Shown: positions 45,401-58,287 of the stretch, piece by piece
Numbering within the stretch: position 1 is the first letter of the stretch
How the letters are laid out: the number at the start of each line of letters is the position of its first letter
Assembly: GCF_000006565.2 (NCBI RefSeq)
Contig: NC_031474.1
Span: 2,019,662 to 2,083,661, forward strand
Direction: 5' to 3'
DNA length: 64,000 bases
Origin: Toxoplasma gondii ME49
Lineage: Eukaryota > Apicomplexa > Conoidasida > Eucoccidiorida > Sarcocystidae
Program-made: the position numbers and the translations under genes
The notes under the pieces: model-generated
Databases searched by the model: none
Told to the model about the DNA's origin: nothing
Seen by the model: the letters and a program-made list of their open reading frames with translations, nothing else

Positions 45401-48400
45401 GCAGTGCGAGAAGTGGTGGAGGCGCCGGTACGTTTTGCCAGTCGCAACACTCGCCAGTGCGTGAAAAAACATGTCCTCTTTTTTAGATTCCGAAGCATGT
45501 TTCTTTCGTTCCCGCGCCTATGCCACGCGCGCGATACAAACGCGTTGACGAGGAGTCCTTGAACCGCCCTACGCCTACGTATACATATGTATATATATGT
45601 ATATATGCATGAGTACGTATGTATACTTGTAGCCGGAGTGCGCGTATACGATGGCATGTGGGCATGCAAGTAAATGTATATATATGTATGTATATATGCA
45701 TGTATATTGTATATATGTATTTTTAGGAATGTATACGTATGTACGCTTATGTATGGACGTGCAGATCCTAGACACTGGAGAAGGCGAGGGCGTGATAGGC
45801 GAGTGCAGATTGGGGGCGTTTGACTCTATGGCGAGTGCTGGTTGGACTTTTGAAAGAGTGCATTTCTATACGGTATTGGATTTTTCTCTTCTTGAAGACT
45901 GTAGGAATTTGGGGATAAGAAAGGCGCTGCGGTGGTGTGTTTCGAGCAACAATATGTGTCACGCGCTCTGCGGTCTTTTCAGGAACTCACTGACTTCGGC
46001 GCTAGGTTTTTCTCGCGTATTTCAGCGCTCTTTGGCAGGCGCTACACTCCCGGTAAGGCGAAACCACTTGCCGTTCCTGCGAATCTCGAGACTGTCAAAA
46101 ACGCAGGCGTCGACGAGCAAGAGGTGTACATAACTGCGAATGGACTGAGGGCTACGCGGGCTACCGGGTGCGCAGGGGACATCGGCGCAACTTTTGCAGC
46201 ATGCGAGTCTCCAGGCTCACCAGCAAAAGCGAGTCAGGTGGCGCAGAGTCTTGTTCCGCGCAGCCTTGCGAGAAGCGGTTTTCGGATGCAGTTCCTTCTT
46301 TCTGTTCACGAGAAATTCAATGTTTCTTCGCTTCGACTCCCGATCAGAGATAGGTCGTGCAACGTGTGCCGTTTCGGCTTCCACCCGATGCGCTTTCTTG
46401 CTATTTTTTCGCTGCTCTCTCCGAGGCAAGAGATCCGCGGCCGTCATTCGATTCTGTCTCGGAGTTGGGAGTTTCGAGTGACTCTCGTCCTTGAGCTTCT
46501 TCGACAACGCCGATCCCTCACCTCGGGGTGGTGCGGCCTCACCGTCGCTGCATGCACAGCGTCATTTCCATTGGTTTTGCGTGGATGTGCAGGCAACAAT
46601 GTCGTCCGGTTTTTGTGCAAGATGCTCGACGAACGAGACGGGACCGACTTCAACGTCCTCTTCCCTCTGGACATCAATCCTTTCACTGTTCGCACGTGGG
46701 AAGAAGTGCGACCGTACCAGGTGAGCTTTCTGTGTTTTCGGACGGAGGCTGCATGGCTTGTCGTCGGTTTCTTCATCTCTCTGGCGGCGGACTTTGTGTC
46801 GCGGGGGTTCGCCTCTCGCGTCCTTTCAGAGCGTCTGTTTCTCCCTGGATGCCTTGAAATCCTCATGGTCATCATCGGCTTCGCCTTCGTCCTGCATGCT
46901 CTACGGCGCATGTCGCTTTCGTCGTGTTCTCTCTCGCTCTCTCTCTGCTTTTGTTCTTCTGTCGCGGCGCATTTCCTGCTGATGTATTGGCCGCGACTCT
47001 CCCTTCTTCGCGTTTTCCCTCTCGTAAGGCTCGCTTTCTCTTCTTCGGTGACGTTCTTTTCTTCGGGAGCGATTTTTCCGATGGAAAATCTACGCTTTTT
47101 CCACTTTCTGTTTCTGCAGCGTCTGCGAGTCATGCGTCTCTTGGTCAACCGGGCGGTCGGCGAGTCGACAGCTATTCAGCATTTCGTGGGTACGTCTTTC
47201 AGTCCACATTCCTTTTCATCTTTTCTTCCTTTTTTTTCGTTCATTTTTCCCCGTGTCTCTTCGTGCTCGATAGTAGACAGGCTTCACGTCCTCCGTCGCG
47301 TCCTTCTCTGACATCTCTGTGTTCGGGCGCCGTTTTTCGTTTCGGCAGAAGCGAGACGGCCGTAGGCGTCACTTTGTTGTGCTTCCGCATCGATGAGAAA
47401 TTGGCTACTTGCCTTCCCCTGACCTCTCGTGTTTCTGGGGTCTCTGCTGCATGCGGTCTCCCCCGTACCAGCGCGGTGCGCACCACTCTCGCCAGGTCTC
47501 TTCTGTGGAAAGACGTCTCTTGTGTGTCCCGGTTTTCATCTGTTTTTTCGCATGCAGAGGGCCTGCGCGACGACAAACTCGAGGAGTTGCACGACGGTAG
47601 TTTCTATGTCGACTCAGAGGGGTACATCTACTGGTTCATTCGAGAACCCCAGAGCACGGGTCTCCGTTTCTACAAGGTAAGGGGACAAACGAAACCACGC
47701 TGGTTTCCCTCTCGAGCGGGAGTGACGTCACATGTAGGACCCTCCGTATTCCGTCTGGATATACATGTCTTTTCCGACGGCTTGGGGGCTGCGCACCGCA
47801 CAGCTGCGTGGATGTACCGGCGCAAGGGTGAACACAGAACTTCATTTCGCTTACAGCTTCTCGATCGGTAGAGGCGCCTGCGTGTCTTGTTTTGCTTCGA
47901 CTGCTGTGTGGAGAGTGACGCTTCGGACGCAACTGTGCATACGGCGCTGGAAACGGCTCACATACGTCCTCAATGCATGCGTGTGAGTCTAAGAGACAGT
48001 GGTGAATGCAGGAAACGTTGGCTGCCTTCTTGGAGTCATGTTTTCCCCGTCCGCGTTTCGCGTTCAACTCGCAACGGGGCATCCGGCAGATGCGGCTCTT
48101 CTCTTTCGCAGGAAGATCAACGAGAGGGGACATACGAACTTCTCGCCTCAAGTGAACAGGAGTTGACGCACTACGTCGAAACTCTCCAGGTTGGCTCGCG
48201 CGCAACTTTCTGCGTTTTTCACGTTGTTTGGTTCCCCATCCCTTTTATTTCTGTGCTTCAAACATCTCCCAGTCTTCGTCCTCCGCGTCCTCTCGCCGTT
48301 CCGGACCCAGAGAGCTGCGTCGTCGAACGCTCCTTGGTGATCCCACCTCGCAAAGTCGCGTCTTAGCTTCTCTCCTTCGAAAGCCTCTCTCCCGTCTCTC

Positions 48401-51400
48401 TGAGGACCGCGAGGGGCGGCACCAGGATGATCCCCTGACTTTCGAGAGAAAGGGGATTCGCTGCTCAAAGGTCGTATTGATTGGTCTTGAGAGTCGACTG
48501 CCTCGGCGCTTGTTTCGACTTCGAATAGAAGTGTACCGGGCGGGTCTCAAGGGAACAGTCGGCGGGGAGTCGGACCCACTCCCGGTATATCACGGTATCC
48601 AGAGATTTCTACATACATATTTATGTATGAATGCACTTTGTAACTTTACTTCTGTAGTGGGTCTGATTTACAACAGAAACGAGTCTCTCGTTTGCTCTCA
48701 GGCCCAAACGAATTCGGATACCGTCTTCGTCGGCCTTCTTCAGCAACAGGCACAAGAATTCCGTCTTGCTGCGGCGACGCTGTTGCTCCGGCAGCAGGAG
48801 CAGCGCCAGCAGGAGCAGCGCCAGCAAGCGCTTCAAATTCGCATGCGTACGTCTCGCGGCCTATCTATCGCAAGACACATGCCAAGAGACATTTGCGGGG
48901 TCTTTCGGTAGAAACAAGTGAATACGCGAATGCAGGTGTTCGATTGGAGGGGTTATATTTATTCACAGTTCGTGGAATCTTGTAAATGCGCGCTCGCAGA
49001 TGCCTCTCGCGATTTGAGGGATAGCGTGACGTATGCCGAATGCGCGGAGTCATGCAAATACACGCATTCAGGTTTCTGGTTGGATATGAGGGATGGTCGC
49101 TCACTGTGTTTGGTGGGCCATCGAAGTCCCCCTTGCATTTCGTGGATGTTTGCGGGTCGAGGGGTGTCCCTTCGGCGCTGCATTTATTCTCTCCACTGCA
49201 TGCGTTCTTTGTTATTCTTCTGTGGCGTTTGTCCTTTTCAAGAGGCTGCAGCTGCCGCAGGTCTGGAAGCCTCCAGTGGGGGCCTCACAAACGCTGGGAC
49301 TCCCGGCTTGAGCTCCGGCGCCGGGGCTGTCGACTCGTCGGGGTCTTTCCAGGACGCCTTTGCTGCAGGCAGCGGAGCTCTCGGCGGAGAAGCTGCTGGA
49401 TGCCCGATCGAGGTACCGGTCCAAGTTGTTTTTTTACAGACGTGCCGCATGCAAGACTTCCTGGAAATGCACAAATAGTGTATATGCACATGACATCAAC
49501 ATTCTCTTTCTCTCTCTGTATATATGTATATAGAGGTTGATACGTGCGCGGGTATCTCCACGTACACAAGCAGGGATATATATATATATATATATATATG
49601 TATATTTATGTATATATGCACCTATGGAACTTCTTACTTGTACATGGGGACCTACATATTTGTTGGAGCGTTTTGTATTAAACGGTAGTCTGTGTGTCAA
49701 CTTTGTGTGGAGTTCTGGGTGAGAGAGCACTTTTTCCGATTCGTCGAGTTTCGGAGTTTTGACTTCTTGATGGTTCATTTATCCGCGTTGTTTCACAGCC
49801 ATCGTGTTGCACTGTATGCACGGAGTTTCAAGCTTTACTTCTCCAACATTGTTATTCCGCATCTGGGCGTCATGGAAGAAAGGCCGATATTTGCGTCTTT
49901 TCTTCATGCAAGTTTACATTTAGATCAGACACGACTTGATTAAGTCTTCTGCCATAGCTAGAGGTATCTTGAAAGAACTTTTCGTGGTACAGAAGTCCGC
50001 GTCTCGTCTCTGCTTCTCAGAATCGCGAGGTATCTCTGTCACGGTTGCAGTTGGTGTGCGCGTTTCTCTCTCATGTCTGTTCGTTCTTTGTCACGCATGT
50101 GCACTCATTCTGGTTTCTTTTCAGTATCGCATTATGATGAGGAATCGCCTCCGCGGTCCCCGCGAGCGAGGGACTCGCCTGCAAGCTCGAACACAGCGCA
50201 TCGAGATGGTGAGTGTCGGTCTGTCTATTTTGCCTAGTCAGTTTGCTCCTCTGTCAGAACTGTTGTTGTTCCATCTTGGCTCTCGAGCACTCCTCTCTTT
50301 CCTTCTCTTCTCTGCCTCGGCTTCCCCCGCGTTCCCTCCACTACCTCCGAAGTCTTCCTCCCTTTCTGCCCGTCTCGTTTAATGCTCTGCTCGATCTTCT
50401 TGCCGCTTCTTGGCTATCGTGCACCACTTCGTAGCTGCCTAGCTCACAGTGTAAACGGTGAAGCGCTTTCTCTCCGCTGCATCGTTGCGCGCCTTTCTTC
50501 TCTGTGTTTGCAGCAACAGTTGGAGGCGGGGAACACACCGTCAGCCGAGGCCTTTGGCTTAGAGGGTTCCACGGCTTCGCCTGGGCAGGGTGGGAACTCG
50601 TTGTTTCTGTCTCCCTTTTCTGCCGCCTTGGGCCCGCCTGCGTCCGGCGCCTTGGGCTCTTCTTCGCACCTGTCCTCGCTCTCGTCGCTCCCGACCCCTC
50701 CCGCCTTCTCGTCTGCGCCGGCCTACCTACCGTCTGCCCAGGGCGCGTCGTCGCTGTCGTCTAGCTCTCTCTCTTACCTGCCTACTTCGTCTCCCTCCTT
50801 CTCGTCGGCGAATCCGCCGTACTCGCTCTCCTTCTCTCTCGCCACAGCGGCGTCAGCCGCCGCCTCGTCGGGTGGGGGGACGCCTGCGGCGGCTGCGGCT
50901 GCGGCGGCAGCGCTCGCAGCGGGGGCGGCAGCGGCGGGGGGCAGCGGGGGCGCGGCGCCGATTCTTCCCCACTGTCCCCTGTTGATTTCGACGTCTTCGC
51001 TGCAGAGCGCACTGTCTCCGTTCTTCGCGCTCAGCAGCCAGACGGACGAGACGCGCGAGAAGGCGGCACGAGGCAAGCCGAGCGAGAAGAAGGGCAGGCG
51101 GGCCTTCGCCTTGCCGCCGCTCTGGGGCCTCAAGGGTGGCCAGAGTCTAGGTGCTTCGCAACTGATGGCGGGGAACGCGATCTACGCCGCGCTCCACCTG
51201 GCCCTCATGACCTATCCAGCTGCCTTCGACTCGGTCTCGTCCTCGCAGGCCCCCCGAGACGAGGATGAAGGCGCCGAGAGCGAAGCGGGAGGATCAGCGC
51301 AGGCCGCGGGACCCGATGATGAGAGCCTCGTCGAGGCGAAGCGCGAAGAAGAGAAGAAGGAGGGTGAGAAGCCCCAGGGCGACAGGCGCCGTATGGAGGA

Positions 51401-54400
51401 GAACCGCCGCCACGGAGAGGCCATTCGGTTTGCTGTCCAGGATCGCCTGTTGAAGAACATCGCCGGCACTGTCGACCTTCTCGAGGATTTGCGCGTGGCG
51501 GCAAGTCTCGGAGAAGCGGCAGAGAGCCTCAAGGGTCCGAAGGGGGCTTCCGGGAATAGCCAGGTGGATGAGGACTGCACTCGGGAGGAATCAAGAAAGG
51601 AAGGAGATGCTGAGAAGAGCGCTGCGAAGGACAGCGACGATGCGTGCAGGAGAGAAGAAGGACAGAAGGGCGAAGGCGACGGCAAACTGGTCACAGAAGA
51701 CGAGGCTGCAGAACGCGAGAAGAGGAGAGGCCACCAGGCCGAGGACGAAGGCACAGAGGACCGAGGAATCAAGTCCGAGGGAGACGACTCGAAGAAGACA
51801 GACGAGAAGACCAAGGAAGCGACGACCGCAGACGCAACGAAAAAGGGCGCCGTTCCAGCTTCGCAAGGCCCCACGGCGAAGAACGCGAAGAAAAAAGGAA
51901 TGCATGCAGCAGGCCCTCTGCGTGCTCTAGGACAAGCTTCCGTCACTGCGGCTGATGTAGGCACATTGCTCGGCGCATGCGTGTTGTGTAGAAAGCAAGT
52001 GTGGAAGAAGGAGAGACACTACCGGTTTCGTGGAATATCAGGACCTCGTCAGATTTTCTAGAGATGGTGGCCGCGAGACACGACTGATGAGTGTCTCCGT
52101 TCGGTCTTCCTGTTGAGAGGGGGATATCATCCCGGTTTCTGTCAGTCTCGCTCGTGGGCCCCAGTTGCTCCTGACGGTTCTTTCCGTCGACGCTTGCCTT
52201 CGGTGTCTAACGCTTTCTCGTGTGCGCTTCATCGCCATGTCTTTTGATGGCTTCTGTTCTTCCCCCTTTCCTTCATTTCCGTCTCTTTGTGACCTCGCTC
52301 TGTGCTCTCTTGCCCTTTGCTCTCTCTCCTTTTCACCTCCTGTATGTCTTCTTCCCCGTTCCGCCTTTTCCCTTTCTTTTCTTTTCCTTCTTCCCCGTTC
52401 TTTGGTGTTGCTCTCACGTCAGCCACGCGCTGCTTTCCCGGTTGTGCATGCGCAGGTCTTGGCCTTCCTCAACACGATCTGTTGGGCGGGTCGACGCGAA
52501 GAAAAACCGGCTGGAGAGAAAGCGGAGGAGGCTGTGAAGCCGGAGCAGGAGGCCCGAAAAGAGGAGGAGGCAGCGTTGGCGCCCGCCAAGAAGGCAGAGG
52601 AGACTGACGGCGTGCCACCGGACGCAAGTGGTACGGAGCTTGCGAAGAAAGAGGAGACAGACAAACAACCCCCGAAGCAAACTTCCCAGGGGCTCGTGGA
52701 AGCTCGGGACCATCTCCCTGTTGGTCTTCTCTCTGCGGCAACAGCGGCAGCGGCTCTTCTCGAGAAGAACGAAATTCGTCTGTTGACGGCCAGCGCTTCA
52801 GGAAAGAGTCAGGACGGCTCGGCTTCGTCTGGGCCCGCTCTCCCGTCTGGGCCTGCGGCCGGCGCGCAAAGCGCATCTCTGTCTTCGCATCAAAGTACGT
52901 CTAATCAACACAAGAGAAACGTGCTCAGGCGCAGTGATATTCGCCGACGAGTGAAACACCGGCTCATGCCGCACCGGTCTCTCTCTCTACCTCTAGGGTT
53001 CTTCTGTGGTTCGTCAGTCGGTGCACAGCCACCGCACTGGCGAGACTAAACACATACCTACATATAGGTGTCTACATATCTATATATATATATATATATA
53101 CATATATATATACATATATATATACATATATATATATATATACTGATAGTAGGGTAACCGTGTTATGGCCTGTGTGCGTGAGCGGTTTTGTGTGTTTCAG
53201 GTCCGCTGGTGGGGCAGCAGCCGATGCGGGCTGGGCCTCAGTTGGGCGCGAAAGGCCCCGGTGTCGGCCAGGCGGTGTCTGCGCCGGGATTCTTTGCGGG
53301 GGGCTCGGTGCTCCAGGGCCCCTGCCACTCGGGGCCCATGCAGGGACCGGGAGGGCCGCAGCTGAGCCAGGGCGGCTGGAGCCCGGAGGGGCCTCAGGCC
53401 GAGAGCGACCGGCGGCGCGAGGAGGACCCTGCGTTTCACCAGCAGCTGCTTCTGCGGCAGCAGCTCCTGGCGCAGCAGCGCGCGCAGGTGAATTTCCCGG
53501 ACTTCTTCAAGATGCAGAGCGTCCAGATGCAGCTCCAGAACCAGCGCATGTACAACCAGCAGCAGCTGCAGCACGTACACCATCAGCTGCAGCAGCTGCT
53601 GTCGCGGCCGCCAGACTGCGGGTCTTCGTTCTCGCGAGAGAGCGGCGGGAGTGGAGGGAGCCGGGCAGGAGGCGCTCAGGGCGAGGAAGGCCGCCAGGGA
53701 AGCCCTGAGGCGCAGAAGCACTTGGAGCAGATGCACCAGCTGAGGAACTTGCAGGTGCAGCAGCTGCAGCTGCAGATTCAGCAGCTGTATCTGGAGCAAC
53801 GGAAGATCCAAGACCAGCAGCAACAGCTCGCGATGCAAATGTCCTCGTTCTCCCAGGCCGCAGGCGGCGGCCAGATGGGGTCTCAGTTCTTCTACTCGCC
53901 TCAGGGGGGGCCGAACGTCTCGGTGCCGCCTCAGACCTTTGGCGGCCAGGCGCAGGCGTCGGGGAAGGCCCACTTTGGAGGCGCAGGCGTCGGGGGCCAG
54001 CAGTACCGTCCGCCCCAACACTTGGGTGTGTCTCCCGCGCTCGGCGCGACACCGGGCGCGGCGCCGTCGCCAGCTATGCATGCAGACGCCAGAGGGAGTC
54101 TTGGGTCTTCAGGCTTGCAGGGTCCGTCGAACGTGATGACGCAGCCAGGGAAAGCGAACCTCGTGCCTTCAACGGGCCTGACGGGGGGCAGTGAGGGGAC
54201 AGGGGCCGAGTCCGCTGAGAGAGCTCTGGGCGCCGGCCGCTCCGCCATTTGTGGCCAGGAGTCTCAGGGGGCCCAGGGCGCCTGCTTCTCTTCCTTCTCT
54301 TGTGTGCCTCACCCGCACGCGATGCTCCAGCAACAGAGGCCGCAACAGTACCCCATGCAACAGCAGTTTCATCAGATGCCGCATCACCAGGGAAGCGCGC

Positions 54401-54513
54401 CTCTGAATCAGGGCGGCGAGACGAATTTGGGGACTGCCGACTCGTTTGGGTTGCCGGCGGGTCAGGGCGGGAGTCTCGTTTTTAACGCCTTTTCAGCGAA
54501 CACTGGTCAGTGA
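42403..54513 (+). CDS. DDT-WHIM chromatin-remodelling accessory protein (CECR2/ACF1/BPTF-like)
   Basis: Large nuclear protein, about 1,919 residues. Fifteen exons: 42403-43392, 44038-44523, 44883-44994, 45315-45427, 45983-46052, 46593-46720, 47120-47189, 47558-47676, 48112-48189, 48702-48846, 49243-49412, 50125-50208, 50514-51956, 52456-52894 and 53201-54513; every junction keeps phase. A long disordered N-terminus precedes a DDT domain (about 531-590: HWVIICRFLSFFGPTIAMED, then FAAVREVVEAPELTDFGARF). WHIM-type segments follow (about 634-722): RLRVMRLLVNRAVGESTAIQ, GLRDDKLEELHDGSFYVDSE followed by GYIYWF, and ELLASSEQELTHYVETL. Their order and spacing match CECR2, ACF1 and BPTF, which pair with ISWI ATPases and read linker DNA. 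The rest has a poly-Ala tract, Glu/Lys-rich linkers, a conserved-looking helix (LMAGNAIYAALHLALMTYP) and a Gln-rich C-terminus. No bromodomain or PHD finger was seen. A 45-nt in-phase cassette exon is possible at 45192-45236. Confidence 0.85.
45581..45722. repeat. (TA)n/(TATG)n microsatellite
   Basis: Long interrupted TA/TATG tract in intron 4 of the DDT-WHIM gene, between the two exons encoding the DDT domain. Confidence 0.8.
48806..48834 (+). repeat. In-frame 15-bp repeat encoding QQEQR units
   Basis: The unit agcaggagcagcgcc occurs almost perfectly twice in exon 10 of the DDT-WHIM gene, giving QQEQRQQEQRQQ within a predicted coiled coil. Confidence 0.75.
49575..49617. repeat. (TA)n microsatellite
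   Basis: Alternating TA tract in intron 11 of the DDT-WHIM gene. Confidence 0.85.
53074..53142. repeat. (TA)n/(TACATA)n microsatellite
   Basis: Alternating TA with regular CATA interruptions, in the last intron of the DDT-WHIM gene, about 60 bp upstream of the final exon. Confidence 0.85.
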
Positions 54514-55805
54514 CTGCGAGGCGCGTGTCTGGAGGGGACCTGTTGAGCTCTCTCGCGACCAGAGAAGAGGATTTGTCGCTGTTCGCGAGGTCCTTCCTAT
54601 TGCCGTTTTACTTGTGAATGGATACAGTGCCCGAGGAGACCTGGGCGCGCGCGGAACATGTATCTTTTCTCCCGCTTGCGTACTTGTGTTGAAACCCTAC
54701 TGACTTTAGGTTTAGTGAAGACATGGCAGAGGTGGCTTCAGTGTGCCGACATTCTTCCTCGTGTCCTCCATTTGGCTAGCTAGTTTCCAACATATTTTGC
54801 AGCCTCGAGAAAAGAGCTGCAGAACTACGGCCCTTTTGAGTCGAGAACGCGGGGATCTGGACGAAAGTGGGGTTTCCCTGGCCCCCTTTTGTCGCCTTCC
54901 TCAGTCTGAGTCGTGCCCCTTTCCTTGAGAGCGGAGACAGGAGCTCTGAATGTGAAACCTAAGGGATGCAGGTGAAGAAGCAGAAGAACCGCGAGTCCCC
55001 GTAGGGCGTCTTCCCTGTCTAGATTCGCTGATGTTCTCTGGGTTCTTGTCCTCACATGCACTCCGGTTTTTTCTCAACATATCGAGGATTCGGTCCTAGC
55101 AAGAATGTCTACGCACGGAAACCGGAACGTGAAAAAAATGTGCATCGAAAGCGTGTGTTACAGTGACGCCGAAGGATCCATGCGTAGAAAAGACGGACAA
55201 CCCCGAGAAAGAGTCTTTTTTCGTTGCTGCTGTCGCCAGCACAACGATAAATAGCGGCCGGGAGGTGCTGTGTAAACAAGGAAAGGAGAGAGTGACAATG
55301 GTGGACCGGAAGAGAATGAGCGTAGAGCCCCGAGATGCCAACGGAGCCTCCCCGCTTTTCGCCGGAGTCGAGCGACGTCCGTCAACAGAGACAGGAAGAC
55401 ACGCGATCACGGAAGATAAAAACGTTTTGAGCGAAACGTCCTGTGCAGTGTAACTTTGGTGCAAACGAGAAAAGAGAAACGTCGCGAGTCTGGTGATGTG
55501 TGAATGCGCGTAGGTCCTGTGGTGCGCCATGCGTGTGAGAGCCGAGACTTGGCATGCGATACTGAATTTCAATCGTTTTTTTCTCAGATTTTTGTGAACG
55601 GGATATAACGTACTGATTTCGCACTTGCAGCGGAGAGTCGAACCCCCTCTGGCGGTCCGCCAGGGAAGCACATCTCGTTTATGCTGCCACTGAAAGTTGA
55701 ACTGTCGATCCCGTCGCCGCGCATACGGCAGAGAAGACAGAGACGAAACCGATCAAAAACCGTTGAAGCTGTGCGTATTTGAGCGCAGACTTCCGGGGCG
55801 AAGTC

Positions 55806-56087
55806 CTAGCCTTTCGAACGTTCGTCACTTCGCAGACGCGAGAGTGCGTGGTAAAACTGAGAAGCGCGCTTCCTGGGAACAGCAGCAGATATTGCGGACA
55901 AACCCATAAACAGGGTACGACCAGCGGGCCCTGATCTTCCTTCTTCGAACTTCGAGATTTGAGCAGTTGATCTTGGTGAGGCAGAAACCATCATAGGCGA
56001 ACAAGTTGGGTGGTTAAAGATGCCGAGACTCAGAGCACAAACTATTTCGACCAGGAAAGCAGCAGCGCAAAGCTGAAAAAAATCCAT
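55806..56087 (-). CDS. Possible small secreted protein
   Basis: A 93-codon minus-strand frame from an ATG at 56087. The first residues (MDFFQLCAAAFLVEIVCALS) look like a signal peptide; the rest is polar and basic with no recognised domain. It may be a complete small gene or the first exon of a larger one, but no matching second exon was found. Chance occurrence is possible. Confidence 0.3.
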   Translation of the reverse strand: MDFFQLCAAAFLVEIVCALSLGIFNHPTCSPMMVSASPRSTAQISKFEEGRSGPAGRTLFMGLSAISAAVPRKRASQFYHALSRLRSDERSKG

Positions 56088-58275
56088 AGCGACACTTTAT
56101 GCGTTTGTATGCGTGGACGGACTGGGTGCCGTCTCTGAAAGCGGCAGGCCTTCAGTAACGAAGAGGGTTTTTATGTGGAGCATGAAGCAGAAACTAAAAT
56201 GGTGCGAACTGTGATCTTTGCGGATTCACTGTGATTTGCGGAAGCAAGATCTGGGCAAGCATGCTGCACCGTCGGAGCTCAACAACATCAGCGAAGTCCT
56301 TGTTAATCCCTCTCGGCTGGACCGGAGGGGAACACCGCATTTTGCTCGCTTGCATTGGAGCAAACGACTTTACTTTTATGATTTATCCCCGAAAGTCAAG
56401 GACCTAATGAAGACTGCACGGGGACCGAAGACACACACGCTCATGTGCACACACGAAGAACCTCTTTTCAGACACACTGGCCTAGCCTAGTTCGCCAGCA
56501 ACACAGTTATCGACAAACATCAATAAGAACCGACACATTCACATGTGATTCAACGATTGATCGCAAGTTCCAAACCACAAGCTTCCCAAAACAACAAGGT
56601 AAGCTGGCATTCACTGCAGAACCATCAAGTCAAGCGGAATGCGTATGCATCCCTTATTACATCAATGGTAATGGAGTTGGTAAGGGCCTGTCTGCATTCA
56701 CTGGTATGCATATCAGTCTTGTGACTGTTGCTGCCGGAACCGCTCCACAGCCGCATCGAGCACAACAGGCAGGGCAGCGAGCAAGAAAGGAAGCTCGAAA
56801 ACCGTGACAGAGAGACAGCGTAGAGTAGCCACAAGCCAGGTATAGTGCTTTAACTGAGACGAGGACAAAGGAGCCTACACGAAAAATGAGAAGCACGATT
56901 GACTGCTTTTAGTCCCCGCTTCACCTCGCTCGCCTTCCGTTCAGCAGGACGCTTTTCCCTTCTCGTCTCGCTGCACTGCAAGAAGACCAGGAACAGATCC
57001 CATCGAATGAATGGTCAATTCCACGGGGAAAAAGCTAGATTCTTTTCGCGTCTTTTCTTGGCTGTGAATGCCTTGGCCTTCCATTCCCACCCCAGGTGGC
57101 CGTAGACAACGGACTGTCTTGGCTAGCGATCGTGGTAGGAGTTGCGTTGAGTCCCTGGCTTCGGCTCCACAACGGTGGAGAGGAGAGCTGTTTATTTTCT
57201 CGAGAAAGGACAACCTTTCTGGAGACGTACAGTTGGGCCAGAATGAGGATTCTCGAGTTCCAGAAGCCATGGCACAGTCTTCGGGGACAATCGACATCTC
57301 CGCATGCGCACACTGTCTTTCAGGTCGACAACACAAGGGAGACGCGAAACACTTGCATGCACGCCATTTGGTTCCCGTGAAATCTTCTCGCCTCTTCTTC
57401 GTCCTTCTCTCGCGCTTTCTTCTCTCCTCTTTCTTGTCTTTTCACATCCAACGAACTTCCGCCACATTCTGTGCCGGGGAAGAGGAACTGGAAATCTCCT
57501 CAGGTTCTCGTGCTTGTGCGTGCACACCGCGCCGAGACACCCAACTGGCGAACTCCTCAGAGGTGCAGTTCCTTTCTTCCATTTTTCACCTCGTTCTCTC
57601 CTCTTTTTCTTCTTTCGTTTCCTTCTTCTTTGTCTTGCTCTTGTCTGCGGCGCCTTGTTTTTCGCCTGGTCACTTCCTCTCGCCTCTCGTCCCCGTCGGC
57701 TTCCGATGCTACCACCGACGCTTCGCTTTTAGCATCGTCGACCTACAGGGCTTCTCTCCCATGTTCCTCCTCCTGCCGCGTGACTCTTCCCCTTCCCGTT
57801 GTCGGTTTTTCGTCGCTTCTTCCTTCCCCTTCTTTTTCTCCTTTTAAGTTTTTTCGTGCTCCCTTCCCTGTCTCTTTCTCCCTTTCCACCTCCCTGCTTG
57901 CTTCCCTTCTCGTTCTTTCTCTCCATCTCGTTCGCCTCTTTTTCATTGTCCTCGTGTTTCCACTTGCTGTGCCTCTGAGAGAAAAACCTTACGCGCGCGA
58001 GAAGGCCGCCACATCCTTCCGGGAGAACTGGGTGCTAACTAAGATTCAGACCTTGTCTGACGCGACGAGCAGCGAGGGCAGGACTCTTCATAGACTCCCG
58101 CCTTTCCGTTCTCGTCACCGCTTTCTCTCCACCCTTTCGTTTCTTCACTGTCTGCCTCTTCTCTTCTTCTCTCCGACTTCTTGAGCTTCGTCTTTCCGTC
58201 CTGCTTCCCCTGCCTCGCCAGCAGTTTCTGCTTGCGCAGGCAAAGAGCTCCAGAGGGTCGTTCCACTGTCGCCCT

Positions 58276-58287
58276 CCCCCCCCCCCC
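58276..58287 (+). repeat. Poly-C run before the OST48 start codon
   Basis: Twelve consecutive C, eight bases upstream of the ATG at 58296. It is followed directly by a strong initiation context (gccaccatgg). Confidence 0.9.

Noticed and set aside
45651..46133. Plus-strand frame of 160 codons next to a TA tract
   Set aside because: It begins in a microsatellite and runs through an intron; only 45983-46052 fits the DDT domain, in another frame.
51212..51964. Minus-strand frame of 250 codons rich in Ser, Ala and Arg
   Set aside because: Complement of the Glu/Lys-rich exon 13 of the DDT-WHIM gene.
55600..55680. T-loop-like ttcga sequence suggesting a tRNA
   Set aside because: No acceptor, D or anticodon stem could be paired around it.
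57068..57847. Plus-strand frame of 259 codons before OST48
   Set aside because: Pyrimidine-biased Ser/Phe/Leu composition, no domain, and no in-phase link to the OST48 exons.
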